A stretch of DNA of 55,251 nt from Nostoc sp. UCD121 (GTDB taxonomy: Bacteria; Cyanobacteriota; Cyanobacteriia; Cyanobacteriales; Nostocaceae), in NCBI RefSeq assembly GCF_014222285.1, contig NZ_JACKZS010000028.1, positions 1-55,251 on the forward strand, given 5' to 3'. The notes beneath the pieces are model-generated. The model saw only the letters and a list, made by a program, of their open reading frames with translations, was not told where the DNA came from and did no database searches. Of the stretch, positions 13,477 to 22,408 are shown in pieces. The number at the start of each line of letters is the position of its first letter. Position 1 is the first letter of the stretch. The translations under genes were made by a program, and so were the position numbers.

Positions 13477-16170
13477 ATGGTAAAGCTTCGTAACTCAAAA
13501 TCTGCACGAGAAGTATTCAATATTTCCAAATTAGCGATTCAATTTTCGTGGCTGACGGTGAGTTTTTGGATTGCCGTAACTGTAGCTGGAATTCTGGCTT
13601 TCAGTTCTCTCAAGTATGCTTTGTTCCCAGATATTACCTTTCCAGTGGTGGTTGTGAATGCTACAGCCCCACTGACAACTGCTTTGGATACAGAGGCGAA
13701 GCTCACCCAACCCCTGGAAGAACGCCTCCGTTCCCTAGAAGGACTGGAGAATATCCGCTCATCAACCTATCCGAGTCAAACAGCCGTTGCCCTTTCTTTT
13801 GCCGTTGGGACGAATTTAGAAACATCAACCAAAGAGGTGGAAACTGCCCTTAAGCAGTTGACTTTGCCTCAAGGAGCAACTTCTAAAATTATTCCCCTGA
13901 ACTTGAATGAGTCAGCCGCCATTAGTTACGCCATTGAGAGTTCCAAACGGAATCTCACAGATTTGACAAAGTTGGCGCAAGACGAGATTGTAAATGCGAT
14001 CGCTAAACTACCAGGAGTCCTGAAAGTCTCACTGTTAGGCGGTGCGGCTGCAACTCCTCCCCTAAATCCAGCGAATCAGAGTGCAGCAGCCATTCCCCAA
14101 GCAGGCGCAACATTAGTCAGATTTAACGGGCAAGATGCACTCGCATTTCAGGTAATCAAACGCGGTAACGCTAACACCTTAGAAGTGGTGAGTCGAGTTG
14201 AGGAAGAAGTCCAAAGACTACGTTCTACCCTCAAAGATGTCAAACTCACCTTAGCTGCTACCCAAGCAAAATATATCCGCCAAGCCACCCAGTCAACTAT
14301 TGATGCTTTGCTCGAAGCCGTCTTGTTGTCCATCGTGGTTATATTTCCTTTTTTATGGAATTGGCGAGCCACCCTAATTTCTGCCTTGGCGATTCCTACG
14401 TCTTTGTTGGCGACGTTTATCGTCATGGCAATTTTCGGTTTCAACTTAGAAACAATTACGCTGTTAGCTTTAGCTTTGGTGATTGGGAGTATTGTTGATG
14501 ATGCGATCGTGGATGTAGAAAACATCATGCGACACATTGATGATGGGGACACTCCTCGCCAAGCGGCGCTTTTAGCAACCAATGAGATCGGATTAACAGT
14601 CACCGCCGCCACGTTGACAGCAGTAGCGGTTTTTCTGCCCATAGGTTTGATGGGTGGTGTAATTGGGCAGTTTTTCAAGCCCTTCGGCATCACTGTTTCA
14701 GCAGCCATGCTTGCTTCTATGCTAGTTGCTCGGACTTTATCTCCAGTTCTGGCTATTTACTGGCTAAAACCTAGACCCTCGCTCTCTCCGCGTCGAGAAG
14801 CAAGAATTTGGGTAGCATTTGCCCAATCTTACAGAAATTTGCTGAGTTGGTCTTTGAATCACCGGAAGATAGTTGTCGGGTTAGCTGTACTCAGTTTTAT
14901 TGCAGGTATAGCGCTAATTCCACTAATTCCCAAAGGATTTATTCCCAAACTCGATCGCGGCGAATTCAATATTGCTTATACTGCTCCTTTACCTAGTATT
15001 CCCGATTTTGCTAGAGGCGCACAAGGAAGCAATATCCCCAATCCCCAGTCCCCAATCCCCAGTCCCCAATTCCCAATTCCCAATCCCTTAAACGATTCTC
15101 TTCAAGTTGCTAAAAAACTAGAAGATGTAGTCAGAAAATCACCAGCAGTTGAAACGGTATTTACTACTGTTGGTTCTCGTGAGGGTGAGCCGAATAAAGG
15201 CACACTATATATAAAGTTAAAGGAAGACCGCACAATCACAACTGGAGAACTACAAGACCAATTCCGCTCCACTTTACCTGTCCTTTCTGGGGTAACTACC
15301 AGTGTGGAAGATATTCAGTTTGTTGATTCTGGCGGTCAAAAACCTCTCCAAATAGCTTTGCGCGGTGACGATCTCCAAGCCTTAAGTAAAGCAGTCAAGG
15401 CAATTAAAGAGAGAATTCAGAGATTACCGGGATTTGCCGATGTCACTGTTACAGGTGAAACAAATCCTCAAGGTGAGGTATTTCAAATCGAGCGTCTGAA
15501 TAATCAGCGAGTAGCTTATGTCAGTGCAAATCTTGGCAAAGGTCTATCTTTGGGTGATGCTACTGATAAAGTGGTAGCTGAAGCTAAGGCGGTGTTACCT
15601 TCTAATGTTTCGTTAAATTTAGGAGGAGACTCAGCTAGCCAAGGTGAAGTTTTTAGCAGTTTTGGAAGTACTTTGGCTTTATCTGCCTTGTGTATAGTTG
15701 TAGTACTAATTTTGCTGTTCAAAAGCTGGGTAGACCCTCTAGTGATTGGTGTATCTTTGCCTTTAGCACTGGTGGGGGCAATGTTGGCACTACTGATCAC
15801 TAAGAGCGATTTTGGTATGATCTCACTGATTGGTTTTGTCTTTTTGCTGGGGCTGGCCAATAAAAATGCCATCTTGCTTGTGGATTATATCAACCAGTTA
15901 CGCAATGCTGGCACAGAACGCACAGAGGCAATCCTCAACACTGGATTAGTGCGCCTCAGACCAATTATAATGACCACTGCCTCCACCATTTTGGGGATGC
16001 TACCGATCGCATTGGGTTTTGGTGCAGGTTCGGAATTGCGATCGCCTATGGCTGTAGCGATCGCTGGTGGACTCGTAACTTCAACTATCCTCAGCTTGAT
16101 TGTCGTGCCGGTAGTCTACACTATTTTAGATGATTGGTTTCCCCGCTTTCAGACGAGAGAGAGAAGTTGA
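13477..16170 (+). CDS. RND-family efflux transporter permease (AcrB-like)
   Basis: 897 aa, shorter than the usual 1020-1060. The first periplasmic porter region is compact, with about 230 residues between TM1 and TM2. Two repeats of the RND membrane unit are seen. The proton-relay aspartates sit in 'IGSIVDDAIVDVENI', and the second half has 'LANKNAILLVDYINQL'. No membrane-fusion protein or TolC gene is near. The stop overlaps the hpnA start (TGATG), so the two are translationally coupled, suggesting that the pump moves a hopanoid or a related lipid. Residues about 519-537 are a low-complexity Pro-rich stretch encoded by an STRR insertion in the second periplasmic loop. Confidence 0.87.
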   Translation: MVKLRNSKSAREVFNISKLAIQFSWLTVSFWIAVTVAGILAFSSLKYALFPDITFPVVVVNATAPLTTALDTEAKLTQPLEERLRSLEGLENIRSSTYPSQTAVALSFAVGTNLETSTKEVETALKQLTLPQGATSKIIPLNLNESAAISYAIESSKRNLTDLTKLAQDEIVNAIAKLPGVLKVSLLGGAAATPPLNPANQSAAAIPQAGATLVRFNGQDALAFQVIKRGNANTLEVVSRVEEEVQRLRSTLKDVKLTLAATQAKYIRQATQSTIDALLEAVLLSIVVIFPFLWNWRATLISALAIPTSLLATFIVMAIFGFNLETITLLALALVIGSIVDDAIVDVENIMRHIDDGDTPRQAALLATNEIGLTVTAATLTAVAVFLPIGLMGGVIGQFFKPFGITVSAAMLASMLVARTLSPVLAIYWLKPRPSLSPRREARIWVAFAQSYRNLLSWSLNHRKIVVGLAVLSFIAGIALIPLIPKGFIPKLDRGEFNIAYTAPLPSIPDFARGAQGSNIPNPQSPIPSPQFPIPNPLNDSLQVAKKLEDVVRKSPAVETVFTTVGSREGEPNKGTLYIKLKEDRTITTGELQDQFRSTLPVLSGVTTSVEDIQFVDSGGQKPLQIALRGDDLQALSKAVKAIKERIQRLPGFADVTVTGETNPQGEVFQIERLNNQRVAYVSANLGKGLSLGDATDKVVAEAKAVLPSNVSLNLGGDSASQGEVFSSFGSTLALSALCIVVVLILLFKSWVDPLVIGVSLPLALVGAMLALLITKSDFGMISLIGFVFLLGLANKNAILLVDYINQLRNAGTERTEAILNTGLVRLRPIIMTTASTILGMLPIALGFGAGSELRSPMAVAIAGGLVTSTILSLIVVPVVYTILDDWFPRFQTRERS
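15034..15088. repeat. STRR inserted in frame in the RND gene
   Basis: Tandem copies of CCCCAGTCCCCAATC-like units, identical in style to the intergenic arrays at 22284-22380. Here they are read as repeated (I/N)P(N/S)PQ residues without a stop. Confidence 0.8.
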
Positions 16171-17153
16171 TGCAAGTTTTTGTCACGGGGGGTACGGGTT
16201 TTATTGGTGCCCACTTGGTACGGTTGTTACTGAAAGAGGGTTACACAGTCAAAGCGCTGGTACGCTCAAGTAGCAATTTGGAGAATCTACGCGGTTTGGA
16301 GGTAGAAATTGTCAAAGGCGATTTGAACGATCCAAATCTCTGGCAGCAAATGAGAGGTTGTCAATATCTATTTCATGTCGCAGCCCATTATTCTCTGTGG
16401 CAAACAGATCGAGACTTACTTCACCATAATAATGTTCTGGGTACACGCAATGTCTTGGTAGCAGCTAATAAAGCTGGCATTGAACGCACCGTTTATACCA
16501 GTTCGGTTGCGGCAATTGGGGTAGGATCATCTGGTCAAGTGGTCGATGAAACATATCAGAGTCCCCTAGAAAAGTTGGTGGGGAACTACAAAAAGTCTAA
16601 GTTTCTGGCTGAACAAGAAGCGATGCAAGCTGTTGCCACAGGTCAAGAGGTCGTGATAGTCAACCCAAGCAGCCCTATTGGATCGTTAGATATCAAACCT
16701 ACCCCCACAGGTGATATAATCTTACGGTTTTTACGACGGCAAATGCCCTTTTACTTGGATACTGGTCTGAATTTTATCGATGTGCGGGATGTAGCATGGG
16801 GGCATTTACTGGCTTTGCAACGGGGTAAGTCAGGCGATCGCTATATCTTAGGTCATCAAAATCTAAGTCTCAAAGAACTACTCGAACAACTTGCCGATAT
16901 CACAGGTTTGATAGCACCTCAACGCACAGTACCCGCTTGGTTGCCCTTTACTGCTGCCTGGGTTGATGAAAATATTCTCGCACCCTTGGGAAAATCGCCC
17001 TCAGTGCCATTGGATGGCGTTCGGATGGCAAAACAACCAATGTATTACAATGCTGCAAAGGCTGTACGAGAGTTGGGTCTACCTCAATCTTCGCTAAAAG
17101 CAGCACTCAAAGATGCTGTGGATTGGTTTGTTGCTCAAGGCTATGTCAAATGA
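16170..17153 (+). CDS. hpnA: Hopanoid-associated sugar epimerase (SDR)
   Basis: 327-aa extended short-chain dehydrogenase. The NAD-binding motif 'VTGGTGFIGAHLVR' is at about residues 4-17, and the catalytic Tyr-xxx-Lys is in 'GNYKKSKFLAEQ'. HpnA is found in hopanoid clusters as a putative nucleotide-sugar epimerase or reductase; its step is not firmly known. I start at the ATG of the TGATG overlap with the RND stop, preceded by GAGAGAGAAG. The longer frame from 16134 lies inside the pump gene. hpnH follows 116 bases later. Confidence 0.9.
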   Translation: MQVFVTGGTGFIGAHLVRLLLKEGYTVKALVRSSSNLENLRGLEVEIVKGDLNDPNLWQQMRGCQYLFHVAAHYSLWQTDRDLLHHNNVLGTRNVLVAANKAGIERTVYTSSVAAIGVGSSGQVVDETYQSPLEKLVGNYKKSKFLAEQEAMQAVATGQEVVIVNPSSPIGSLDIKPTPTGDIILRFLRRQMPFYLDTGLNFIDVRDVAWGHLLALQRGKSGDRYILGHQNLSLKELLEQLADITGLIAPQRTVPAWLPFTAAWVDENILAPLGKSPSVPLDGVRMAKQPMYYNAAKAVRELGLPQSSLKAALKDAVDWFVAQGYVK

Positions 17154-17190
17154 AAAATATAGCGATTTATGTGTGGATGAAATAGACAGT

Positions 17191-17214
17191 AGGGGCGCAA
17201 GACCTTGCGCCCCT
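17191..17214. repeat. GC-rich hairpin between hpnA and hpnH
   Basis: 11-bp stem AGGGGCGCAAG / CTTGCGCCCCT with almost no loop. It may be a small dispersed palindrome or a processing/attenuation site inside the hpn operon. No U tract follows. Confidence 0.65.
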
Positions 17215-17269
17215 AAGAAGGTTTGATGTTTTCCTGTGGTGTTTTTATAAAAGAGGAGCGATCGCAACA

Positions 17270-18289
17270 ATGGCAGTTAATATACAACAAGCTATGGATA
17301 TCGGGAAGTATCTGGTTACTCAGCGTTTGAAAGGACGTAAACGCTTCCCCTTAGTATTGATGTTGGAACCTCTTTTTCGTTGTAATCTAGCCTGTACTGG
17401 TTGTGGTAAAATCCAACATCCAAAAGAAATATTAAAGCAAAATCTCACCCCAGAACAGTGCTTTACCGCAGTGGAAGAGTGCGGCGCACCGGTTGTATCA
17501 ATTCCTGGAGGAGAACCTCTGCTACACCCCCAGATTGATGAAATTGTTCAAGGATTAATTGAGCGCAAGAAATATATTTACTTGTGTACCAATGGTTTGT
17601 TGTTAGAAAAGAGTCTGGATAAGTTTCAACCTTCACCTTATCTAACTTTTAGCGTGCATTTAGATGGAATGCGCGAGTTACACGATCATTGTGTAGACCG
17701 CCAAGGTGTTTTTGATATTGCCGTCAAAGCCATTCGCGCCGCTAAAGCTAAAGGTTTTCGTGTCACCACTAACACGACTATCTTTGAGGGTACTAAACCC
17801 CAAGATATGCAAGAGTTCTTCGACTTTCTGGAAACACTAAATACTGACGGGATGATGATTTCTCCCGGCTACAGTTACGAGTGGGCACCAGATCAAGATC
17901 ATTTTCTCCACCGCGAACAAACCCGCACCCTCTTCCGGCAAATTCTGGCTCCCTACAAAGCTGGTGAAAAAAACTGGAACTTCAATCACAATCCACTGTT
18001 CTTAGATTTTCTCACTGGTGAGAAGGACTACGAATGCACGCCTTGGGGTAGCCCTAGTTATAGTGTTCTCGGTTGGCAAAAACCTTGTTATCTGCTGAAC
18101 GAAGGTTATTACTCTACCTTCAAGGAACTACTAGCACAAACTGATTGGAGTCAATACGGCCAGAAGAGTGGTAATCCCAAGTGTGCCGATTGCATGGTTC
18201 ACTGCGGCTACGAACCCACCGCCGCAATGGATGCAATGCAACCGCAAAATATGGCGCGTGCCCTTGGCAGTGTGTTTGGTAGGAATTAA
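17270..18289 (+). CDS. hpnH: Radical SAM adenosyl hopene transferase
   Basis: 339-aa B12-independent radical SAM enzyme that joins the 5'-deoxyadenosyl group to hopene, the first step toward extended (C35) hopanoids. The [4Fe-4S] motif is Cys38-xxx-Cys42-xx-Cys45 in '[11 protein letters not shown]', and the AdoMet strand '[12 protein letters not shown]' follows. The C-terminal half has additional conserved cysteines ('CTPWG', '[13 protein letters not shown]') typical of HpnH. A strong AGAGGAG site precedes the ATG. Together with the nearby phosphorylase and epimerase it marks a hopanoid tailoring locus; squalene-hopene cyclase is not in the window. Confidence 0.95.
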   Translation: MAVNIQQAMDIGKYLVTQRLKGRKRFPLVLMLEPLFRCNLACTGCGKIQHPKEILKQNLTPEQCFTAVEECGAPVVSIPGGEPLLHPQIDEIVQGLIERKKYIYLCTNGLLLEKSLDKFQPSPYLTFSVHLDGMRELHDHCVDRQGVFDIAVKAIRAAKAKGFRVTTNTTIFEGTKPQDMQEFFDFLETLNTDGMMISPGYSYEWAPDQDHFLHREQTRTLFRQILAPYKAGEKNWNFNHNPLFLDFLTGEKDYECTPWGSPSYSVLGWQKPCYLLNEGYYSTFKELLAQTDWSQYGQKSGNPKCADCMVHCGYEPTAAMDAMQPQNMARALGSVFGRN

Positions 18290-18437
18290 TAATCAGGGGG
18301 AAAGGGGAAAAAGAAGCCCATATTTAAAACCTTGTTTTCACGCCTATCTTTTTAATCTCTCACTTCCTTGTCAACCCGCCTTGGAATTTATTCCAAGGCT
18401 AATAGCTCAATTCCTTTTAATGATGTAGATGTTGAGA

Positions 18438-18530
18438 TAGGACTTACACAAACAATACAAAACCCTGATTTTCTAGTAGGGGTAATTCATGAATTGCCCC
18501 TACTGCATTTACTATTGCAGAAGTCATACT
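18438..18530. mobile_element. MITE-like palindromic element, copy 1
   Basis: Outer inverted ends (TAGGACTTACACAAA ... TGCAGAAGTCATACT, diverged) surround a near-perfect central palindrome at 18475-18504 with the core AATTCATGAATT. A second copy with better-preserved ends is at 29547-29629. It has no coding capacity. Confidence 0.65.
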
Positions 18531-18662
18531 AGAGTTTGTATGTTATACCATTCCTTTGTGAGGCTGCGCCAAATTTTCTTTCTCTCTCTTTCTTTGTGTA
18601 CTTTGCGCCCTTTACGGTTCGTTTTTTCTTATACTTCACTCTAAATATGGTTTAGTAGTTTT

Positions 18663-18742
18663 GTAGGTTTGGTGGAGTTAAACGCAACCCAACATTACCA
18701 CCTTATTTATGTTGGGTTACGCTAAAGCTGCACCCAACCTAC
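18663..18742. mobile_element. Second type of dispersed palindrome
   Basis: 80-bp imperfect inverted repeat. The outer arms are GTAGGTTTGGTG and CACCCAACCTAC, the inner arms AACGCAACCCAACAT and ATGTTGGGTTACGCT. It is typical of small non-autonomous repeats in Nostoc genomes. Confidence 0.6.
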
Positions 18743-18858
18743 ATAAATATATCTTTTAAAAAACTCTAGGTTTCAACATAGATGAGGTTTGATAACTAAT
18801 ATTTAAAAATAGCCTAGCGCTGGATTTTATCAATCTTTTTAATCACTATCCACTTAAT

Positions 18859-19515
18859 TTACCTGGCTTTACTTGGAACACCAGTAAAGGCGAAAAACTG
18901 TTGTTCTTTAGGTGCAGCTAAACTTTCACCAAGGTAACGATGAATACCTACTCCCATGTCTCCGGTTGCGGTGAGTTTGAAGTTCACTTCTTCAAATCCA
19001 TATTCACGGAAAAATTTACGCACAGTCTCAGAGTGGGGAATACCGTTAGAGTGTCCACGAGTCCAAATTACAAAAGCACCTTGTTTGCTCAGAAAACTCA
19101 AGTTCGCTAGCAAGCGATTGAGTTCAGCTTCATCTGCAAGATTGCCAAATACACCACAGACAATCACAATGCCTGCTGGCACTGCTCCTACATAGTTAGA
19201 CGAGAGTGTTGCATCTCCATTGATAAACTCAATTTGTTTTGTCAAACCCAAGGATTCTATTGTTTCTTGTCCACGTTCAACTAGGTGTGGATTTAGCTCT
19301 ACGAGTCGGGCATAAACATCTTTTGCCCGTGGGTGATTTGATAGCGTTCCTAGCAAATCTCGTCCATCGCCCGCGCAAACACTAACTACACGGATTAACC
19401 CTAGTTCGGACAAATTTAAGCTATGGGAGATATATTCCTGCACAATTTGCAAGCGTTGTTGCAATTTTGGTTCGTTCTTGTAGAGGTCGTGCCATTCAAA
19501 CCAGTCTTTTACCAT
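18859..19515 (-). CDS. Class I SAM-dependent methyltransferase
   Basis: 218 aa with a Rossmann-type AdoMet fold. Motif I is 'RVVSVCAGDGRDLLG' (about 42-56), an acidic end of strand 2 lies in 'ARLVELNP', and 'EFINGDATLSSNY' provides the adenine contact. The substrate is not predictable. It is convergent with hpnH across a repeat-rich gap and divergent from the phycocyanin operon, whose promoter lies more than 600 bases away. Confidence 0.82.
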   Translation of the reverse strand: MVKDWFEWHDLYKNEPKLQQRLQIVQEYISHSLNLSELGLIRVVSVCAGDGRDLLGTLSNHPRAKDVYARLVELNPHLVERGQETIESLGLTKQIEFINGDATLSSNYVGAVPAGIVIVCGVFGNLADEAELNRLLANLSFLSKQGAFVIWTRGHSNGIPHSETVRKFFREYGFEEVNFKLTATGDMGVGIHRYLGESLAAPKEQQFFAFTGVPSKAR

Positions 19516-20200
19516 AAAAAGTAATTTCCGTTCCGATTAATCACAAGTTTGCAAAATTACAGACATACGTGTAGCTTAAAACTACGATAATTCTGTCGAG
19601 TAACCGTAGTTTGCCTTGAAGACAGACTATCATGAAAAATTCTCCAAAATCAAGTCTTTTTTCTTTATAAAGTTGAAAGCAGAGACGCGAAGAAATTGCA
19701 CTTATTACCTTGTATGGATGCAATGTAGCCGTAAATATGCTGTGTGTCCGTGACGGAAGATATCAAGTAGCAAATACTACAAAAGTTCAAGGTACGATAC
19801 CTGCGGCGGGCTACACCTACGTATTCCTTAAGGGATTTCCCTGAAAGAAATTTCCGGTATTTTTAGAGTGCCGAGAAGTTAAAACCAAAAAGTAAAGTTA
19901 TGTAAAGGAAATTAACAAACATAACAATAATTTGTAATAAATAATGACGCGGCAGCATTGTATAAAGAGAACTTGGAAGTAAAAAACAACATCTTAATCA
20001 GGTTTTCCAGTCGTTCATAGAAGTTTGAAGTTTTTTAACAAAAGTTTTAATCTGAAAGCCTGGAGATCGTAAACTTATTTCGTGGATGTCTGTTTTAGAC
20101 CTTTCGTAACTCGTCAGGCAGTGCTGACATCAAAAAAAGCTGAACCATTCAGTTTTGAGTCCAATTATTCTTAACCAAGCAAAGTAGGAGATTTAACGCA
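19516..20200 (+). promoter_or_regulatory. Long leader and promoter region of the phycocyanin operon
   Basis: 685 bases without a gene. TATAAA at 19961-19966 could be a -10-like box, giving a leader of over 200 nt. Three AAGTTT motifs at 20021, 20028 and 20042 are spaced by multiples of seven and could be an operator or a short STRR. A dispersed repeat core (GCGGGCTACACCTACG) is at about 19805-19822. AGGAG precedes the cpcB start. No RcaC L-box (paired TTGCACA) is seen. The promoter call is tentative. Confidence 0.35.
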
Positions 20201-20722
20201 ATGGTTTTAGATGCATTTGCAAAAGTAGTTTCCCAAGCTGATACACGTGGGGAATACCTCTCCGATGCACAATTGGATGCATTGAGTGAACTAGTCAAAG
20301 ATGGTAACAAGCGTGCAGATGCTGTTAACCGTATTACCAGCAATGCTTCCGCTCTTGTTGCTGCTGCGGCTCGTGATTTGTGGGCAGAACAACCCCAATT
20401 GATCACTCCCGGTGGTAATGCTTACACCAGCCGTCGCGCTGCTGCTTGCATCAGAGACTTGGATATCATTCTTCGCTACATCACATACGCAATCTTTGCT
20501 GGCGATTCCAGCGTGTTAGATGATCGTGCCCTCAACGGCTTGCGTGAAACCTACTTGGCATTGGGAACCCCAGGAGCTTCAGTTGCTGTTGGTATTCAAA
20601 AGCTAAAAGCTGCTTCCCTAGCAATTGTTAACGATACAAACAACATCACCAGAGGCGATTGCAGCGCTTTATCAGCTGAAATAGCTAGCTATTTTGATCG
20701 TGCTGCTTCAGCAGTAGCTTAA
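20201..20722 (+). CDS. cpcB: Phycocyanin beta subunit, sulfur-poor PC3 type
   Basis: 173-aa globin-like biliprotein of the phycobilisome rod. Bilin-binding Cys83 ('AACIRDLD') and Cys154 ('RGDCSAL') and the methylated Asn73 ('PGGNAYT') are present. These two are the only cysteines and Met1 is the only methionine. Positions that are Met or Cys in ordinary CpcB are replaced: RRMAAC is RRAAAC, and DDRCLNG is DDRALNG. This matches the sulfur-eradicated PC3 (cpcB3) that Calothrix PCC 7601 makes under sulfur starvation. It is first in the operon and has a good AGGAG site. PecB was considered and rejected because the rest of the operon is cpc-type. Confidence 0.93.
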   Translation: MVLDAFAKVVSQADTRGEYLSDAQLDALSELVKDGNKRADAVNRITSNASALVAAAARDLWAEQPQLITPGGNAYTSRRAAACIRDLDIILRYITYAIFAGDSSVLDDRALNGLRETYLALGTPGASVAVGIQKLKAASLAIVNDTNNITRGDCSALSAEIASYFDRAASAVA

Positions 20723-20811
20723 GGCAAATATTGCTGCTATTGACTGAGATAACTGTCCATTAGGACAAAACAAAATTTCAACCAAATTTTTGTAAAAGGG
20801 AAATACCAAAA

Positions 20812-21303
20812 ATGACAAAAACACCTCTAACTGAAGCAATTGCATCGGCTGACTCTCAAGGTCGTTACCTCAGCAGCACCGAAATTCAAGTTGCTTTTGG
20901 TCGCTTCCGTCAAGCGCCAGCTAGCTTACAAGCAGCAAAAGCATTGAGTGCTAATGCTCAACGCTTGACCGAAGGTGCTGCTCAAGCAGTATATAACAAG
21001 TTCCCTTACACCACTCAACAACAAGGCCCCAACTTCGCGTCTGATGCACGCGGTAAAGGCAAGTGTGTTCGTGATGTTGGCTACTACTTGCGGATTATCA
21101 CTTATGCATTAGTTGTTGGTGGTACAGGCCCCTTGGACGATTTCTTGATTTCCGGCTTGGCTGAAATCAACCGGACTTTCGACCTATCTCCTAGCTGGTA
21201 CATTGAAGCTCTCAAGTACATCAAAGCTAACCACGGTCTAAGCGGCGACCCAGCTGTTGAAGCAAATTCCTACATCGATTATGTAATCAATACTCTAAGC
21301 TAG
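20812..21303 (+). CDS. cpcA: Phycocyanin alpha subunit, sulfur-poor PC3 type
   Basis: 163-aa alpha subunit pairing with CpcB to form the (alpha-beta) monomer of rod discs. The single bilin site is Cys85 in '[12 protein letters not shown]'; the C-terminus '[20 protein letters not shown]' is CpcA-like. Only Met1 and Cys85 contain sulfur; the usual 'TYCL' is 'TYAL'. It lies 89 bases after cpcB, and a stem-loop after its stop likely keeps cpcBA transcripts in excess over those for the linkers. Confidence 0.93.
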   Translation: MTKTPLTEAIASADSQGRYLSSTEIQVAFGRFRQAPASLQAAKALSANAQRLTEGAAQAVYNKFPYTTQQQGPNFASDARGKGKCVRDVGYYLRIITYALVVGGTGPLDDFLISGLAEINRTFDLSPSWYIEALKYIKANHGLSGDPAVEANSYIDYVINTLS

Positions 21304-21315
21304 AGTGTTTCTTTA

Positions 21316-21377
21316 GCCCGGAGAGGAAATCAGCTCTTATGACAAGTGAGTTCTATGAGTTGCTTACCTCTCCGGGC
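21316..21377 (+). terminator. Attenuator hairpin between cpcA and the linker genes
   Basis: 11-bp perfect stem GCCCGGAGAGG / CCTCTCCGGGC with a 40-nt loop, followed by AGTTTTCTTTT. It is placed just after cpcA. Partial termination there would give abundant cpcBA mRNA and less linker mRNA, as known in other cpc operons. Confidence 0.8.
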
Positions 21378-21466
21378 AGTTTTCTTTTCAAAAGACTGTT
21401 AAAAAACTAGAAAAAAATTTTCTAAAAAGTTTTCAGTTTTACAGTTAAAACTGAGGAGGTTTAAAG

Positions 21467-22279
21467 ATGGCAGCTTTGGGACAAGCAGCAAGGCTAGGGA
21501 TTGGAGTATTTGAAAACTCAACACCTGTAGAACTACGCCCCGATAGAACTGAAGCAGATGTAGCAGTAATTATCCGGGCAGCTTACCGTCAGGTTTTGGG
21601 CAATGCATACCTCCTAGAAGGAGAGCGTCTAGAAAGTGCAGAATCGCTTTTGCAGCAAGGTTTAATCTCGGTTCGGGGATTTGTGCAAGCTATTGCTCAA
21701 TCGGAACTCTATCGGGACAAGTTTTTTTACTCCAACTCGCAAACTCGGTTTATCGAGTTAAATTATAAGCATTTATTGGGGCGTGCCCCAGGAGATGAGT
21801 CAGAGATTTCGTACCATGTTGAGCTTTACAACTCACAAGGTTACGAAGCTGAAATTAATTCTTACATTGACTCATTAGAATATCAAGAAAGTTTTGGCGA
21901 AAATGTTGTGCCCTACTATCGAGGCTTTAAAAGTCAAGTAGGACAGAAGAACGTTGGATATAGCCGACTGTTCCAACTGTATCGTGGTTATGCAAATAGC
22001 GATCGCGCCCAAGGACAAAAACAAGGACGGTTAACCTGGGAAGTCGCTAAAAATCTAGCTTCACCCATTTATCCAGTCTCCTCTGGAGCCTTAACCGGTC
22101 TTTCTACAGGTGGTCGTGGGGAAACATATCGCATCAGAGTGCTACAAGCAGCTTCCCCCAACTCAACTGTAGTGCGCCGTGGTACTGCGGAATTGATCGT
22201 ACCCTACGAGCAACTGTCTAGTAAATTGCAGCAGTTGAATCGTAAGGGCAGTAAAGTTATTAGCATTACTGCCGTATAA
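21467..22279 (+). CDS. cpcC: Phycocyanin rod linker 1 (CpcC/CpcH type), sulfur-free
   Basis: 270-aa rod linker. A Pfam00427-type linker domain (about 20-150: '[10 protein letters not shown]', '[17 protein letters not shown]', 'VVPYYRGF') is followed by a C-terminal CpcD-like domain ('[10 protein letters not shown]' ... 'KGSKVISI'). It sets disc order and energy transfer in the rod. There is no methionine beyond Met1 and no cysteine, in line with a sulfur-sparing rod (cpcH3 position in Calothrix). A 'GAGGAGG'-type site precedes the ATG. Confidence 0.9.
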   Translation: MAALGQAARLGIGVFENSTPVELRPDRTEADVAVIIRAAYRQVLGNAYLLEGERLESAESLLQQGLISVRGFVQAIAQSELYRDKFFYSNSQTRFIELNYKHLLGRAPGDESEISYHVELYNSQGYEAEINSYIDSLEYQESFGENVVPYYRGFKSQVGQKNVGYSRLFQLYRGYANSDRAQGQKQGRLTWEVAKNLASPIYPVSSGALTGLSTGGRGETYRIRVLQAASPNSTVVRRGTAELIVPYEQLSSKLQQLNRKGSKVISITAV

Positions 22280-22283
22280 ATAT

Positions 22284-22380
22284 GACTGGGGACTGGGGAC
22301 TGGGGGCTGGGGACTGGTGGTTGGGAAATGGGAAAAGTTTTCCCAATACCTAGTACCCTATCCCTAATCCCCAGTCCCCA
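22284..22380. repeat. Inverted STRR between the two rod-linker genes
   Basis: Left arm: tandem GACTGGG(G) units. Right arm: the complementary CCCCAGTCCCCA. TGGGGACTGGGG at 22287-22298 pairs with 22369-22380. An inner TTGGGAAA / TTTCCCAA pair lies at 22321-22346. The whole would fold into a long mRNA hairpin upstream of the second linker gene. Confidence 0.75.
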
Positions 22381-22408
22381 ATTACTAATTACAAAAGGAA
22401 AATTACCA

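Larger units (their letters stand above)
18290..18858. other. Intergenic region rich in palindromic repeats
   Basis: 569 bases between hpnH and the convergent methyltransferase gene. They hold two dispersed palindromic elements (18438-18530 and 18663-18742) and no coding sequence that I recognise. Confidence 0.6.

Noticed and set aside
14148..14708. 186-codon open frame antisense to the RND pump
   Set aside because: No family-like content; it mirrors the conserved coding frame of a clear transporter.
13477..16170. Hopanoid transporter HpnN
   Set aside because: HpnN is an MMPL-type protein; this one has AcrB-type repeats and proton-relay motifs.
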